A stretch of 39,576 nucleotides of DNA from a virus. The DNA lies in IMG/VR virus record IMGVR_UViG_3300031857_000497, positions 1-39,576 of that record, one strand, 5' to 3'. The notes under the pieces are model-generated. The model had not been told where the DNA came from. It worked only from the letters and a program-made list of their open reading frames with translations, and did not search any database. The position numbers and the translations under genes are program-made. The stretch's first letter is position 1; each line of letters begins with the position of its first letter. Below, in pieces: positions 1-6,575 of the stretch.

Positions 1-1
1 G

Positions 2-379
2 GGTGTTCCAAATCTTACACCACATTTACACTTCAGCGGTGAAGGTGAGGTGCCAGCGATATGGTCAAAATACATCTTTGCGGGAACGCCATTACTCGTT
101 AAAGACAGCATACCACAAAAGATATACAGAAACTCATTTACAACAGCCAGAAGGCCGAGAACGGTATTTGGCAGTCATCATAGGGATAGTGTATTTATCT
201 ATATCACAGACGGTATCAGAATAACGGAATTACCCAATAGATTGTTAGAGTTGGGTTGCCGTGACGCAATCAACATGGATGGCGGCGGTTCAACATTTCT
301 ATATCGTGGAAACAAATATGATTATGTTCAAACGCCAATTAAAAAAATGAGGAAATATCCAAATGTTCTTGCTTGGTAA
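2..379 (+). CDS. Phosphodiester glycosidase (NAGPA family), 5'-truncated
   Basis: The frame is already open at base 2, so this is the C-terminal ~125 residues of a gene that starts before the window; the internal GTG at 50 is not needed as a start. The family signature is plain: an RRPRTVFG segment, an ITDG strand, then LGCRDAINMDGGGST (DGGGST encoded at 278-295). This matches the C-terminal half of the NAGPA fold (N-acetylglucosamine-1-phosphodiester alpha-N-acetylglucosaminidase / DUF2233), whose members cleave sugar-phosphodiester bonds and in bacteria are linked to exopolysaccharide or wall glycopolymers. In a phage, a role in removing surface glycan is plausible but inferred. A second DGGGST domain lies at the end of the tail protein at 14855-17041. 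Only the 3' part can be judged. Confidence 0.8.
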   Translation, partial: GVPNLTPHLHFSGEGEVPAIWSKYIFAGTPLLVKDSIPQKIYRNSFTTARRPRTVFGSHHRDSVFIYITDGIRITELPNRLLELGCRDAINMDGGGSTFLYRGNKYDYVQTPIKKMRKYPNVLAW

Positions 380-423
380 CAGATATTGCTTTGATCATAT
401 AGGTAAAATTGTTTATCTTGCTA

Positions 424-455
424 GTGAACACGGAGAAAGTGTGAACACAGAGAAA
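424..455 (+). repeat. Direct repeat, 15 bp twice
   Basis: GTGAACACGGAGAAA at 424-438 is repeated as GTGAACACAGAGAAA at 441-455 (14 of 15 identical, period 17). It lies in the 297-bp gap between the glycosidase gene and the transglycosylase gene. No coding sequence is apparent here. A binding site for a regulator is possible but not shown. Confidence 0.6.
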
Positions 456-461
456 ATGCTA

Positions 462-508
462 AGATCTAGATCTAATATAGATCTAATATAATATAGATCT
501 ATAGATCT
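462..508. repeat. Cluster of five AGATCT palindromes
   Basis: AGATCT occurs at 462-467, 468-473, 479-484, 495-500 and 503-508, joined by AT-only spacers with variants of TAATATAG. Each hexamer is self-complementary and the block can fold on itself. It sits just upstream of a host-type promoter (534-564), so it may be an operator array or simply an expanded AT repeat. Confidence 0.8.
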
Positions 509-533
509 AATAGAGAATAGAATAAAAAAATGC

Positions 534-564
534 TTGCTTTATATTTATATTTTCTGTATCTTTG
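534..564 (+). promoter_or_regulatory. Bacteroidota-type vegetative promoter
   Basis: TTG at 534-536 is followed after 20 nt by TATCTTTG at 557-564, matching the Bacteroidota primary-sigma consensus TTG-N19/21-TAnnTTTG. Transcription would start near 570, about 105 nt before the transglycosylase start codon. The spacer also contains TATTTATA (542-549), the octamer discussed as a possible phage late element. Call made by eye. Confidence 0.6.
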
Positions 565-594
565 AATGATACTAAAAATTCGTTCTTTGAAAAC

Positions 595-605
595 ATGGTC
601 GGTAT
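595..605 (+). repeat. Left arm of 11-bp inverted repeat around transglycosylase gene
   Basis: ATGGTCGGTAT here is the exact reverse complement of ATACCGACCAT at 1246-1256. The arms lie on either side of the transglycosylase gene and its terminator; the promoter at 534-564 is outside the left arm. Confidence 0.6.
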
Positions 606-676
606 ATGTTTAACCATATCGTTGGCAACAACGGAATGGTTCGTCAAATATATTATCCAATAATGAGGAAAGGAAT

Positions 677-1183
677 ATGACTAACAAATGTAAACGGGTT
701 ATAGCATTATTCTTAATTGGCTTTTGTTTTCCATTGGTAGCAATGACTACCACAGTTAATAGAAGTGCTGAAATTAAATCATCAACAATGAAGAATGTGT
801 TATATTCATCTATCGTTTGGGTTGAGTCTAAAGGCAATGCAACCGCACGATCAAAGGATGGTTCACTTGGAATAGCTCAAATTTTACCGGTAATGGTGAA
901 GGAAGTGAACCGAATCTGTAAAATAAAAGGTATCAATAAAACTTTTACTTTACAAGATAGGCTAAATCCTGAAAAGTCTGAACAGATGTTTTGGATTTTT
1001 CAGAATTTCTACAATCCCAACATTAACTGGGAAACCATCACAATGAGTGATATGGAAATCATTGCACGGAAGTGGAATGGCGGTCCTAATGGACACAAAA
1101 AAGGTGCTACTAAGCACTATTGGAATAAAGTTTCAAAAATGGTCTACAAAGACCTTAAATCAAGGGGATTTATCACTGGTTAA
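677..1183 (+). CDS. Exported lytic transglycosylase, SLT-like
   Basis: This 168-residue protein has a basic N-terminus and a hydrophobic segment at about residues 8-22 (signal peptide or anchor), followed by a small SLT/goose-lysozyme-like domain. The likely catalytic glutamate is E50 in VESKGN, followed by the family segment DGSLGIAQI (61-69) and a late motif ARKWNGG (130-136) that stands where SLT enzymes have A-x-YN-x-G. Such enzymes cleave the MurNAc-GlcNAc bond of peptidoglycan. A GAGGAAAGG SD precedes the ATG. With its own host-type promoter (534-564) and terminator (1207-1243), the gene forms an independent cassette. It could be the lysis enzyme, exported by its own signal, or a moron expressed outside the late programme. 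The enzyme class is fairly certain; its stage of action is inferred. Confidence 0.8.
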   Translation: MTNKCKRVIALFLIGFCFPLVAMTTTVNRSAEIKSSTMKNVLYSSIVWVESKGNATARSKDGSLGIAQILPVMVKEVNRICKIKGINKTFTLQDRLNPEKSEQMFWIFQNFYNPNINWETITMSDMEIIARKWNGGPNGHKKGATKHYWNKVSKMVYKDLKSRGFITG

Positions 1184-1206
1184 TACCTGTTGATATACGA
1201 GAGATT

Positions 1207-1243
1207 TTGTCTCAAATATAGTAAACTTTTGAGACAATTTTTT
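1207..1243 (+). terminator. Rho-independent terminator after transglycosylase
   Basis: Perfect 10-bp stem TTGTCTCAAA (1207-1216) / TTTGAGACAA (1228-1237), 11-nt loop, then six T (1238-1243). It is 24 nt past the stop codon. Confidence 0.85.
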
Positions 1244-1245
1244 AC

Positions 1246-1256
1246 ATACCGACCAT
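1246..1256 (-). repeat. Right arm of 11-bp inverted repeat
   Basis: ATACCGACCAT, exact reverse complement of 595-605, beginning three bases after the T-tract of the terminator. Confidence 0.6.
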
Positions 1257-1275
1257 TTTTCTCTCGTAACATATC

Positions 1276-1283
1276 TATTTATC
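1276..1283 (+). promoter_or_regulatory. Candidate phage late element TATTTATC
   Basis: TATTTATC lies 38 nt before the GTG start at 1314. It is one of a set of TATTTAT(A/C) octamers at similar distances (38-48 nt) before start codons in this window. Its role is inferred. Confidence 0.35.
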
Positions 1284-1313
1284 TGAAATGAAGTTTACAA
1301 TTTGGAGAATTAG

Positions 1314-1565
1314 GTGGAAATAGTATCATCATTCGTATTAGGGTTTGTTGCAATGTGGGTTGCATTAAGATTTGGTATATTAAGACCAACTCATATTGAA
1401 AATAAACAGACAATGATTGAAATGGCAAACACATACGGTAGTAACCAAAAAATTTGTAAAGAATTGAAAGATTATTCAATGAAACAAATAAAACATGGAA
1501 ATTATGAGTTTATAGAAGTCATAGATACAATAAAAAGGCAAAATAATGACAAATCAAGAACATAA
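1314..1565 (+). CDS. Small membrane-anchored protein, unknown function
   Basis: The 83-residue product has one hydrophobic helix at about residues 4-22, then a basic and polar tail with no recognised motif. The GTG at 1314 is preferred because GGAG at 1304-1307 sits 6 nt upstream; the next ATG (1353) would cut into the membrane helix. The gene overlaps the next by 20 bp, so translation is probably coupled. A holin-like or inner-membrane accessory role is possible, but a single helix and the long tail do not decide it. Confidence 0.6.
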   Translation: MEIVSSFVLGFVAMWVALRFGILRPTHIENKQTMIEMANTYGSNQKICKELKDYSMKQIKHGNYEFIEVIDTIKRQNNDKSRT

Positions 1566-2016
1566 ATTAAAATCTATGCTTAACTACTATGAAGTAGATT
1601 TGCGTGGAAAAAAAGATGAAAAGATGTCTAAAAAAGAATTGAATAGATTTTTAGATACACTTAATCAGATTTATGATTTCTATACATTACAAGAAATAAT
1701 GAAAAAAATAAAAGATAAAAGAAAAGAAGAATTAGGGGATGAAGAAGAAAGGGATGATTTCATGCTTCCATCAAAAGATGAAGGTGAAAGTGATACATTT
1801 GAAAATGAAATGATGAAGAATCCAGAAGATTTCTTTTCTAAAAAAGATTCTCTCAATAAAGGTAAAAACTTTAATGATCCAATAGATACTGATATAAATA
1901 AATTTCTTAAATGGCTAACTATGATACTATATTCAGGTGACCATTCAGTAATAATAACAGAAGATAAAACAGGAATCAATATAAAATTGGTAAAAATAAA
2001 TAAAGGTAAAAAATAA
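1546..2016 (+). CDS. Hypothetical charged protein
   Basis: I do not recognise this 156-residue protein. It is rich in Lys, Glu and Asp, with a predicted helical first half (residues 5-60), an acidic stretch around 62-72 (ELGDEEERDD), a polar linker, and a more ordered C-terminal end with two short hydrophobic stretches (about 122-150). There is no signal peptide or membrane segment. The start lies inside the preceding gene (20-bp overlap) and the stop is 3 bp before thyX, so it belongs to the same operon. Confidence 0.65.
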   Translation: MTNQEHKLKSMLNYYEVDLRGKKDEKMSKKELNRFLDTLNQIYDFYTLQEIMKKIKDKRKEELGDEEERDDFMLPSKDEGESDTFENEMMKNPEDFFSKKDSLNKGKNFNDPIDTDINKFLKWLTMILYSGDHSVIITEDKTGINIKLVKINKGKK

Positions 2017-2019
2017 GTT

Positions 2020-2706
2020 ATGCTTTCAAGTGATTTAAGAGATGCAGTAAGATTAGTTTCGGTTACAAACCCATCAGAATTAGTTAGATTTACCAATAAG
2101 GGTAAGACTAAAAAAGTTTCACCCGAAGAGTTAATAGTTTACATCGCAAGAGTAAGTAATCCAAGTAATCAGATGAACATGGAGACTGCTCCAAAATTGA
2201 TAAACTATTTAATTAAACACAAACATTGGTCTCCATTTGAATTCGTAGATATGACAGTTGATATTGTTACGCGTAGAAGTATTGCGGCTCAAATTCTTCG
2301 TCACAAATCTTTTTCTTTCCAAGAATTTTCACAACGATATTCAACGGCAACGGAAATACAAAAAATAGAATTGAGAAGACAAGGAAAAACAAATAGACAA
2401 AGTTCGGAAGAAGTTGTTCCCGATTTTACATTAGAGCGTGACATTGAACAACATATTGCAAATTCAAAAATGTTATATGATAAATTGATTAAACAAGGAA
2501 TATCAAGAGAAACAGCTCGTGATGTTCTTCCATTATCAACAGAAACAACTATGTATATGAAAGGTTCTGTTCGTAGTTGGATTCATTATTTGGAACTTCG
2601 TTGTTCGCCTGATACACAAAAAGAACATCGTTTGATTGCAGATGGTATAAAATCAATTTTTGTTAATCAATTTCCGAACATTTCGGAAGCATTAAATTGG
2701 AAATAA
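2020..2706 (+). CDS. thyX: FAD-dependent thymidylate synthase ThyX
   Basis: ThyX makes dTMP from dUMP using methylene-tetrahydrofolate and FAD/NADPH, supplying thymidine for phage DNA synthesis. The 228-residue length is usual. The ThyX signature RHRxxSxNExSxR appears as RHKSFSFQEFSQR at residues 94-106, with Lys for the third Arg and Gln for Asn, both conservative. The C-terminal part carries the family pattern RSWIHYLELR followed by QKEHR, helping to form the substrate site. The gene is packed 3 bp after the preceding gene and shortly before a methyltransferase-like gene. Phages often carry thyX in nucleotide-metabolism clusters, but no other dNTP enzyme is visible here. Confidence 0.95.
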   Translation: MLSSDLRDAVRLVSVTNPSELVRFTNKGKTKKVSPEELIVYIARVSNPSNQMNMETAPKLINYLIKHKHWSPFEFVDMTVDIVTRRSIAAQILRHKSFSFQEFSQRYSTATEIQKIELRRQGKTNRQSSEEVVPDFTLERDIEQHIANSKMLYDKLIKQGISRETARDVLPLSTETTMYMKGSVRSWIHYLELRCSPDTQKEHRLIADGIKSIFVNQFPNISEALNWK

Positions 2707-2720
2707 TTTAGGAAAAAAAT

Positions 2721-3254
2721 ATGATAGAAGAATATCAATTAAAAAACATTCTTGCAAAAGAAATAATATATTGTGGAATAGGACAATATGAGAGTGTTTT
2801 GCACTTTGGTGCCTGTGACAAAGATTTATTTTTACTTGAAACTCTTGATGAATACGGATTGGATATTCAATATACTGCAGTTGATCCAAAAGAAGAAATT
2901 GAAACTATTTTTAGTAGATTTCAACCAATGGAACGAACTCTTCCTTGGATTTCTGTAAATGAGTCTATGCAAGAACACATTGATAATATAACAGATGAAA
3001 AATATAACTGGACAATACTAACTGGCGTTTTTGATAAACCAATTTATAGTGAAAGACAGTATCAATTTATTGATACCATTATCCGTTCATGTATGGAATT
3101 TTCTGATAATGTTATATTTACAATATCAGAACATCCAACACCTGTTTACAAATATAGTATGGTTTATTTATTTCAACATTTTACACAACTATACAATACA
3201 GTAACAGTCAAAAAGATCTATGAAGGTAGATATATTTTTTCAATAACCAAATAA
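2721..3254 (+). CDS. Degenerate class I methyltransferase-like protein
   Basis: The 177-residue protein shows a Rossmann-like order: a strand and loop HFGACDKD (28-35), where SAM-dependent methyltransferases have a glycine-rich loop, then a strand ending in an acidic residue with VDPKEE (54-59), where the SAM ribose is usually bound, then NWTILTGVFD near residue 100, resembling motif IV. The glycine loop is poor, so activity is uncertain and the substrate unknown. The start has AGGAAAAAA upstream and lies 14 bp after thyX. It could equally be an unrelated Rossmann-fold protein. Confidence 0.45.
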   Translation: MIEEYQLKNILAKEIIYCGIGQYESVLHFGACDKDLFLLETLDEYGLDIQYTAVDPKEEIETIFSRFQPMERTLPWISVNESMQEHIDNITDEKYNWTILTGVFDKPIYSERQYQFIDTIIRSCMEFSDNVIFTISEHPTPVYKYSMVYLFQHFTQLYNTVTVKKIYEGRYIFSITK

Positions 3255-3267
3255 AAAGGAGAAGGTT

Positions 3268-3558
3268 ATGTTAGAACAAATTTTAGCAGTGGTATTACAA
3301 TCCGTAGTGCCGTTTTTAATCGGCGGTGGTGGTGTTTGGTTGTATTATCGTGATAAGTTTACGGAAGTATTAACTGAACTTGAAGATAAGAAAGTTATTA
3401 TCAAGACAATTCATGATCATGCCGATCAAATTGAAAGAGAAACCGTTAAGAAATTTGTAAAGGAACCTGATGCAAAAACTGCGAAAGTTTCTAAAAAAAC
3501 AAAAGTAGAAAAAACTTTGGAAAAACCAAAGAGAAAATACAAAAAACAAGGCATTTAA
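3268..3558 (+). CDS. Small membrane protein with lysine-rich tail
   Basis: This 96-residue protein has one strongly hydrophobic helix (about 5-27) containing a four-glycine run, then a short coiled-coil-like acidic/basic segment and a very basic, Lys-rich C-terminus from about residue 66. It has an excellent SD (AAGGAGAAGG). Single-helix proteins with a charged cytoplasmic tail include some phage holins and tail-assembly anchors, but nothing specific can be assigned. Confidence 0.6.
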   Translation: MLEQILAVVLQSVVPFLIGGGGVWLYYRDKFTEVLTELEDKKVIIKTIHDHADQIERETVKKFVKEPDAKTAKVSKKTKVEKTLEKPKRKYKKQGI

Positions 3559-3571
3559 GATTGTTATATTA

Positions 3572-3579
3572 TATTTATA
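3572..3579 (+). promoter_or_regulatory. Candidate phage late element TATTTATA
   Basis: TATTTATA (reverse complement TATAAATA, the T4 late octamer) lies 48 nt before the FISUMP gene in the context ATTGTTATATTATATTTATAG, closely resembling the element before 28578. Role inferred. Confidence 0.4.
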
Positions 3580-3619
3580 GGAAGATTATCTATAAATTTG
3601 ATAAACATAGGAGAATTTA

Positions 3620-4240
3620 ATGGCTATCGTTCAAATCGGTTCACAATTTTGGACAAAAGAAAATTTAGCAGTAGAATCATTCCAAGATGGAACACCAATC
3701 ACGGAATGTTCAAGTTCAGAACAATGGGCAGAACTTGCATCAACAAACACACCAGCATGGTGTTACTATAACTTTGATCCTTCAAATGAAGAAGAATATG
3801 GTAAGTTATACAACTATTATGTTGTTTCTTCATCAAAAAGTATAGCACCATCTGGATTTAGAATGCCAAGTTTGGGAGACTACAATGAATTGGCATCTGC
3901 TTTTGGTGGAAATTCTCTCGCTGGAAAACGATTGAAAAATAATACTAATTGGAATACAATTCGTAGACAATCCGGAAACGGCGATAACCAATCCGGATTT
4001 ACAGGTAATCCGAGTGGATATATCAAAGAAAACGGTGAATTTTGGGATTTTGGTTGGAGTGCAAACTATTGGACATCAGATTCAGGATCAATAGATGCAA
4101 CATCAGTTAGATTGTATTGGTCAAATACAAATGTTGTTTCTATACCTGCAAATATGGACATGGGACTTGCTATTAGATTGATATTTGGATCAGGTTCATA
4201 TACTGGAAGTTTAGACTTTAATCCATCACAAGATTTTTAA
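3620..4240 (+). CDS. FISUMP (Fib_succ_major) domain protein
   Basis: The 206 residues follow the Fibrobacter succinogenes major paralogous domain: an opening VQIGSQFWTKENLAV (residues 4-18), a middle GKLYNYYVV, then SGFRMPSLGDYNEL, and a closing WSANYWTSD with a final IRLIF strand corresponding to the usual WSST...VRC pattern. Members are extracellular or virion proteins of poorly defined function, common in Bacteroidota and Fibrobacterota and recurrent in phages, where they may act as surface-exposed binding modules. No signal peptide is present, which fits a virion protein rather than a secreted one. It has an AGGAG SD and a candidate late element upstream. The domain call is good; adhesion is inference. 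Confidence 0.8.
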   Translation: MAIVQIGSQFWTKENLAVESFQDGTPITECSSSEQWAELASTNTPAWCYYNFDPSNEEEYGKLYNYYVVSSSKSIAPSGFRMPSLGDYNELASAFGGNSLAGKRLKNNTNWNTIRRQSGNGDNQSGFTGNPSGYIKENGEFWDFGWSANYWTSDSGSIDATSVRLYWSNTNVVSIPANMDMGLAIRLIFGSGSYTGSLDFNPSQDF

Positions 4241-4252
4241 TTTGGAGTTTAT

Positions 4253-4783
4253 ATGAAAAAGTTTTTATTGTTGGTAATTGTAAGTATATCAACGATTGTA
4301 ATTGGATGTAACGAAAATCCATTACCAACGTCAGACACAACAATTTTTGAAAAAAGAACACCAGTTCAAAAAGATACGGTTAAAAGACGTATTCCTATTG
4401 AACAAGTATTGCCATGTTTAGGATTGACAAGAGAACAAGATAGTATAATAAGATTGATTTTGAAAGAAGAAAAACAATGTAGTATTGAATGTAAAAAAGA
4501 ATTTCAAGAATCACTAATTACATTAAGACAAGAATACAATGCTAAAATGGAAAAATATCGCCGTGTTAGAAAAACAGATGAAATAAAAAAAGAAATAGAA
4601 ATACTTAATTTTGAATTTCGTCAAACACAGAGAGATTTGGAAAAAGAATATAGAGAAAAAATGGCAGTATGTGCTAAAAATCTAAATACTGACATTGAAG
4701 TTCTTTTGAGAAAAGACCAACTTACACTTTGGAACATTTGGAAGGCAACTGGTAAAGTTCCATGTGATAGAGTTAAACCATAA
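4253..4783 (+). CDS. Spy/CpxP-like lipoprotein
   Basis: An N-terminal signal ends in the lipobox VIGC with the lipidated cysteine at C19, so the mature 158-residue protein should be a membrane-anchored periplasmic lipoprotein. The mature part is almost entirely helical and charged. It contains LTREQ (58-62), the LTxxQ motif of the Spy/CpxP periplasmic chaperone family, and near the C-terminus a second related segment (RKDQLTLW). Five further cysteines occur in the mature chain. Spy-like proteins bind unfolded or envelope proteins; in a phage the protein might alter the envelope, exclude superinfecting phages or act as an outer spanin-like component. It has a GGAG SD, and a strong terminator follows within 40 nt. 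Confidence 0.65.
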   Translation: MKKFLLLVIVSISTIVIGCNENPLPTSDTTIFEKRTPVQKDTVKRRIPIEQVLPCLGLTREQDSIIRLILKEEKQCSIECKKEFQESLITLRQEYNAKMEKYRRVRKTDEIKKEIEILNFEFRQTQRDLEKEYREKMAVCAKNLNTDIEVLLRKDQLTLWNIWKATGKVPCDRVKP

Positions 4784-4819
4784 TCCATGTTCGGAATGGA
4801 AAGGGTAAACCCCTAATAG

Positions 4820-4845
4820 CCCCTACAAATTGTAGGGGTTTTTTT
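4820..4845 (+). terminator. Rho-independent terminator
   Basis: Stem CCCCTAC (4820-4826) / GTAGGGG (4832-4838), loop AAATT (which can close further), then seven T (4839-4845). It ends the transcription unit of the lipoprotein gene. Confidence 0.92.
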
Positions 4846-4861
4846 ATACAAAGGTTATGTT

Positions 4862-5545
4862 ATGAAAATTTCTGTAAATACACTCCATTGGGATAATGTA
4901 GATGACAGAATCCTACAATCCCACAAACAAGTTATGAAACACTTTGATATTCCGGTTGAATATCATAATATGAATATAGAACATGGTTTATGGATGAATG
5001 CAGTTTGCCGTAATACTGACGCTGATGTTTATGTGTTTTTTGACATTGATTGTGTTCCATTGAATCGTGAAGTATATGATGAGGCAATCAATTATGTAAC
5101 TGAAAACGATAGTTTGTTTGGAAATGCACAAGTGTCAAACCATATACATCCAAAGACTCATGTATTTGCCGCACCATCATTTTTTGCTATAACAAAATCT
5201 TGTTACGAATTACTTGGTAAACCAACATTCTATCCAACTATTCGTTCAGATGTTGCAGAAGAAATCAGTCACATTGCAGAAGAAGTGGGAAAGAGATACC
5301 GTTGTTTATATCCAACAAAATTCGATGGTGTTCCTAAAAAGGATGGAGTTTGGAGATTATCAAATTATGGATATTATGGTATAGGAACTCTTTATGAAAA
5401 TAAAACATATCATCTTTTTGAAAGTAGATGGGGAGACCATATAGAATTGTTCCAGAAAAGATGCCAACAAATTATTGCCAATCAATTTGATACAAACGGT
5501 ATGCACGATAGTTTATCGGAGTTTTACGGTCATAAAGTAAAATAA
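4862..5545 (+). CDS. Glycosyltransferase-like protein (GT-A type)
   Basis: The 227-residue protein looks like a small GT-A glycosyltransferase: an N-terminal strand/helix start, a hydrophobic strand running into FFDIDCVPL with a DxD at 61-63, which in this fold binds the metal and nucleotide-sugar, and a C-terminal part with HLFESRWGDH. Sugar donor and acceptor cannot be read from sequence; phage members modify host surface glycans, virion proteins or phage DNA bases. It begins 17 nt after a terminator T-tract with a modest AAAGG SD, so it needs read-through or an unrecognised promoter. Fold fairly likely, substrate unknown. Confidence 0.6.
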   Translation: MKISVNTLHWDNVDDRILQSHKQVMKHFDIPVEYHNMNIEHGLWMNAVCRNTDADVYVFFDIDCVPLNREVYDEAINYVTENDSLFGNAQVSNHIHPKTHVFAAPSFFAITKSCYELLGKPTFYPTIRSDVAEEISHIAEEVGKRYRCLYPTKFDGVPKKDGVWRLSNYGYYGIGTLYENKTYHLFESRWGDHIELFQKRCQQIIANQFDTNGMHDSLSEFYGHKVK

Positions 5546-5546
5546 T

Positions 5547-5577
5547 TTTGATCGTATTTGTAAATTTCGTATATTGG
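5547..5577 (+). promoter_or_regulatory. Possible Bacteroidota-type promoter before uvdE
   Basis: TTTG at 5547-5550, 19-nt gap, then TATATTGG at 5570-5577, one mismatch from TAnnTTTG. It is about 30 nt before the UvdE start codon. Weaker than the promoters at 534 and 39501. Confidence 0.3.
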
Positions 5578-5608
5578 TTTATTATTCATTAAACATTAAC
5601 GCCAACCT

Positions 5609-6514
5609 ATGAAACTCGGATATGCCTGCATCAACATGACTTTATCAAAAGATAAAATCACTACCAACCGTTCCATGATTAAAAAAACATTTCTACAAAA
5701 AGGTTTAGACTACTGTTCTGAACTTGCATATCTGAATGTTGTTGATATGGAAAAAATTATCAAATGGAATGTCCAAAACGGTATTTATTTATTCCGCACA
5801 TCTTCTAATGTATTTCCTTGGGGTTCTGAATATGACTTGGAACAACTAAAAGATATTGATAAAATCAAGATTGTTCTTAAACGAATTGGTGATTATGCAA
5901 AAGAACATGGTGTTCGTCTATCATGTCATCCTGGACCCTTCAATGTTTTATGTTCACCCAATCCAGATGTTGTCAAGAATACCATAATTGACTTAGAATT
6001 GCACGGTAAAGTGTTTGACATGATGGGACTATCACATACACCGTATAACAAAATCAATATACATTGCAATGGTGTCTATGGTGACAAAACCGCATCACTT
6101 GACCGTTGGTGTCAAAACTTTCAATTACTGTCTCATAGTGTTCGTTCAAGACTTACCATTGAGAATGATGATAAACCAAATATGTATTCGGTTAAAGACC
6201 TTATGAAAATTCACGAATGTTGTGGTATTCCCATTGTATTTGATTATCACCACCACCAATTTTGCACTGGCGATTTGACTGAACAGCAAGCACTTGAACT
6301 TGCCATATCAACATGGCCAGAAGGTATTACACCTGCAGTTCATTATTCTTCATCAAGACTTAAAGAGACTGGTAATCCAAAAGAAAAACCACAAGCTCAT
6401 GCAGACTACATATTGGAAAGAATCAACACATACGGACATGATCTTGATATTATGTTAGAATGTAAAGCAAAAGAACTGGCTCTCAAACGATACCTAACAG
6501 AATACGGAATCTAA
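5609..6514 (+). CDS. uvdE: UV-damage endonuclease UvdE
   Basis: UvdE is a metal-dependent TIM-barrel endonuclease that nicks DNA 5' of UV photoproducts and some abasic sites, starting an alternative excision repair. The 301-residue length and motif order fit: LGYACIN at the start, RLSCHPG (103-109), IHCNGVYGDK (151-160), LTIENDD (182-188) and VFDYHHHQF (210-218), which supply the His/Glu/Asp metal ligands. There is no SD before the ATG, unlike most neighbours, and a weak host-type promoter lies just upstream, so it may be expressed separately from the late genes. A phage copy would protect DNA in sunlit water; that ecology is inferred. Confidence 0.93.
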   Translation: MKLGYACINMTLSKDKITTNRSMIKKTFLQKGLDYCSELAYLNVVDMEKIIKWNVQNGIYLFRTSSNVFPWGSEYDLEQLKDIDKIKIVLKRIGDYAKEHGVRLSCHPGPFNVLCSPNPDVVKNTIIDLELHGKVFDMMGLSHTPYNKINIHCNGVYGDKTASLDRWCQNFQLLSHSVRSRLTIENDDKPNMYSVKDLMKIHECCGIPIVFDYHHHQFCTGDLTEQQALELAISTWPEGITPAVHYSSSRLKETGNPKEKPQAHADYILERINTYGHDLDIMLECKAKELALKRYLTEYGI

Positions 6515-6522
6515 CCCAAAAT

Positions 6523-6569
6523 CCCAAAAGTTCATATTTATCTGTATGTATTTATGAACAATAATTGGG
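6523..6569 (+). promoter_or_regulatory. Interrupted hairpin directly before a start codon
   Basis: CCCAA (6523-6527) and GTTCATA (6530-6536) pair with TATGAAC (6553-6559) and TTGGG (6565-6569). The hairpin ends six bases before the ATG at 6576 and contains TATTTATC (6535-6542), 41 nt before that ATG. The GGG arm is the only SD-like sequence present, so folding could hide the ribosome site. There is no T-tract, so it is not a standard terminator. Confidence 0.45.
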
Positions 6570-6575
6570 ATATAA

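Noticed and set aside
50-379. GTG 50 as true start of the first glycosidase gene
   Set aside because: The frame is open through base 2 with plausible protein sequence, and a NAGPA domain needs far more N-terminal residues.
3593-3600. TAAATTTG as a -7 box for the FISUMP gene
   Set aside because: No TTG at 19-21 nt upstream; the nearest (3561) is 29 nt away.
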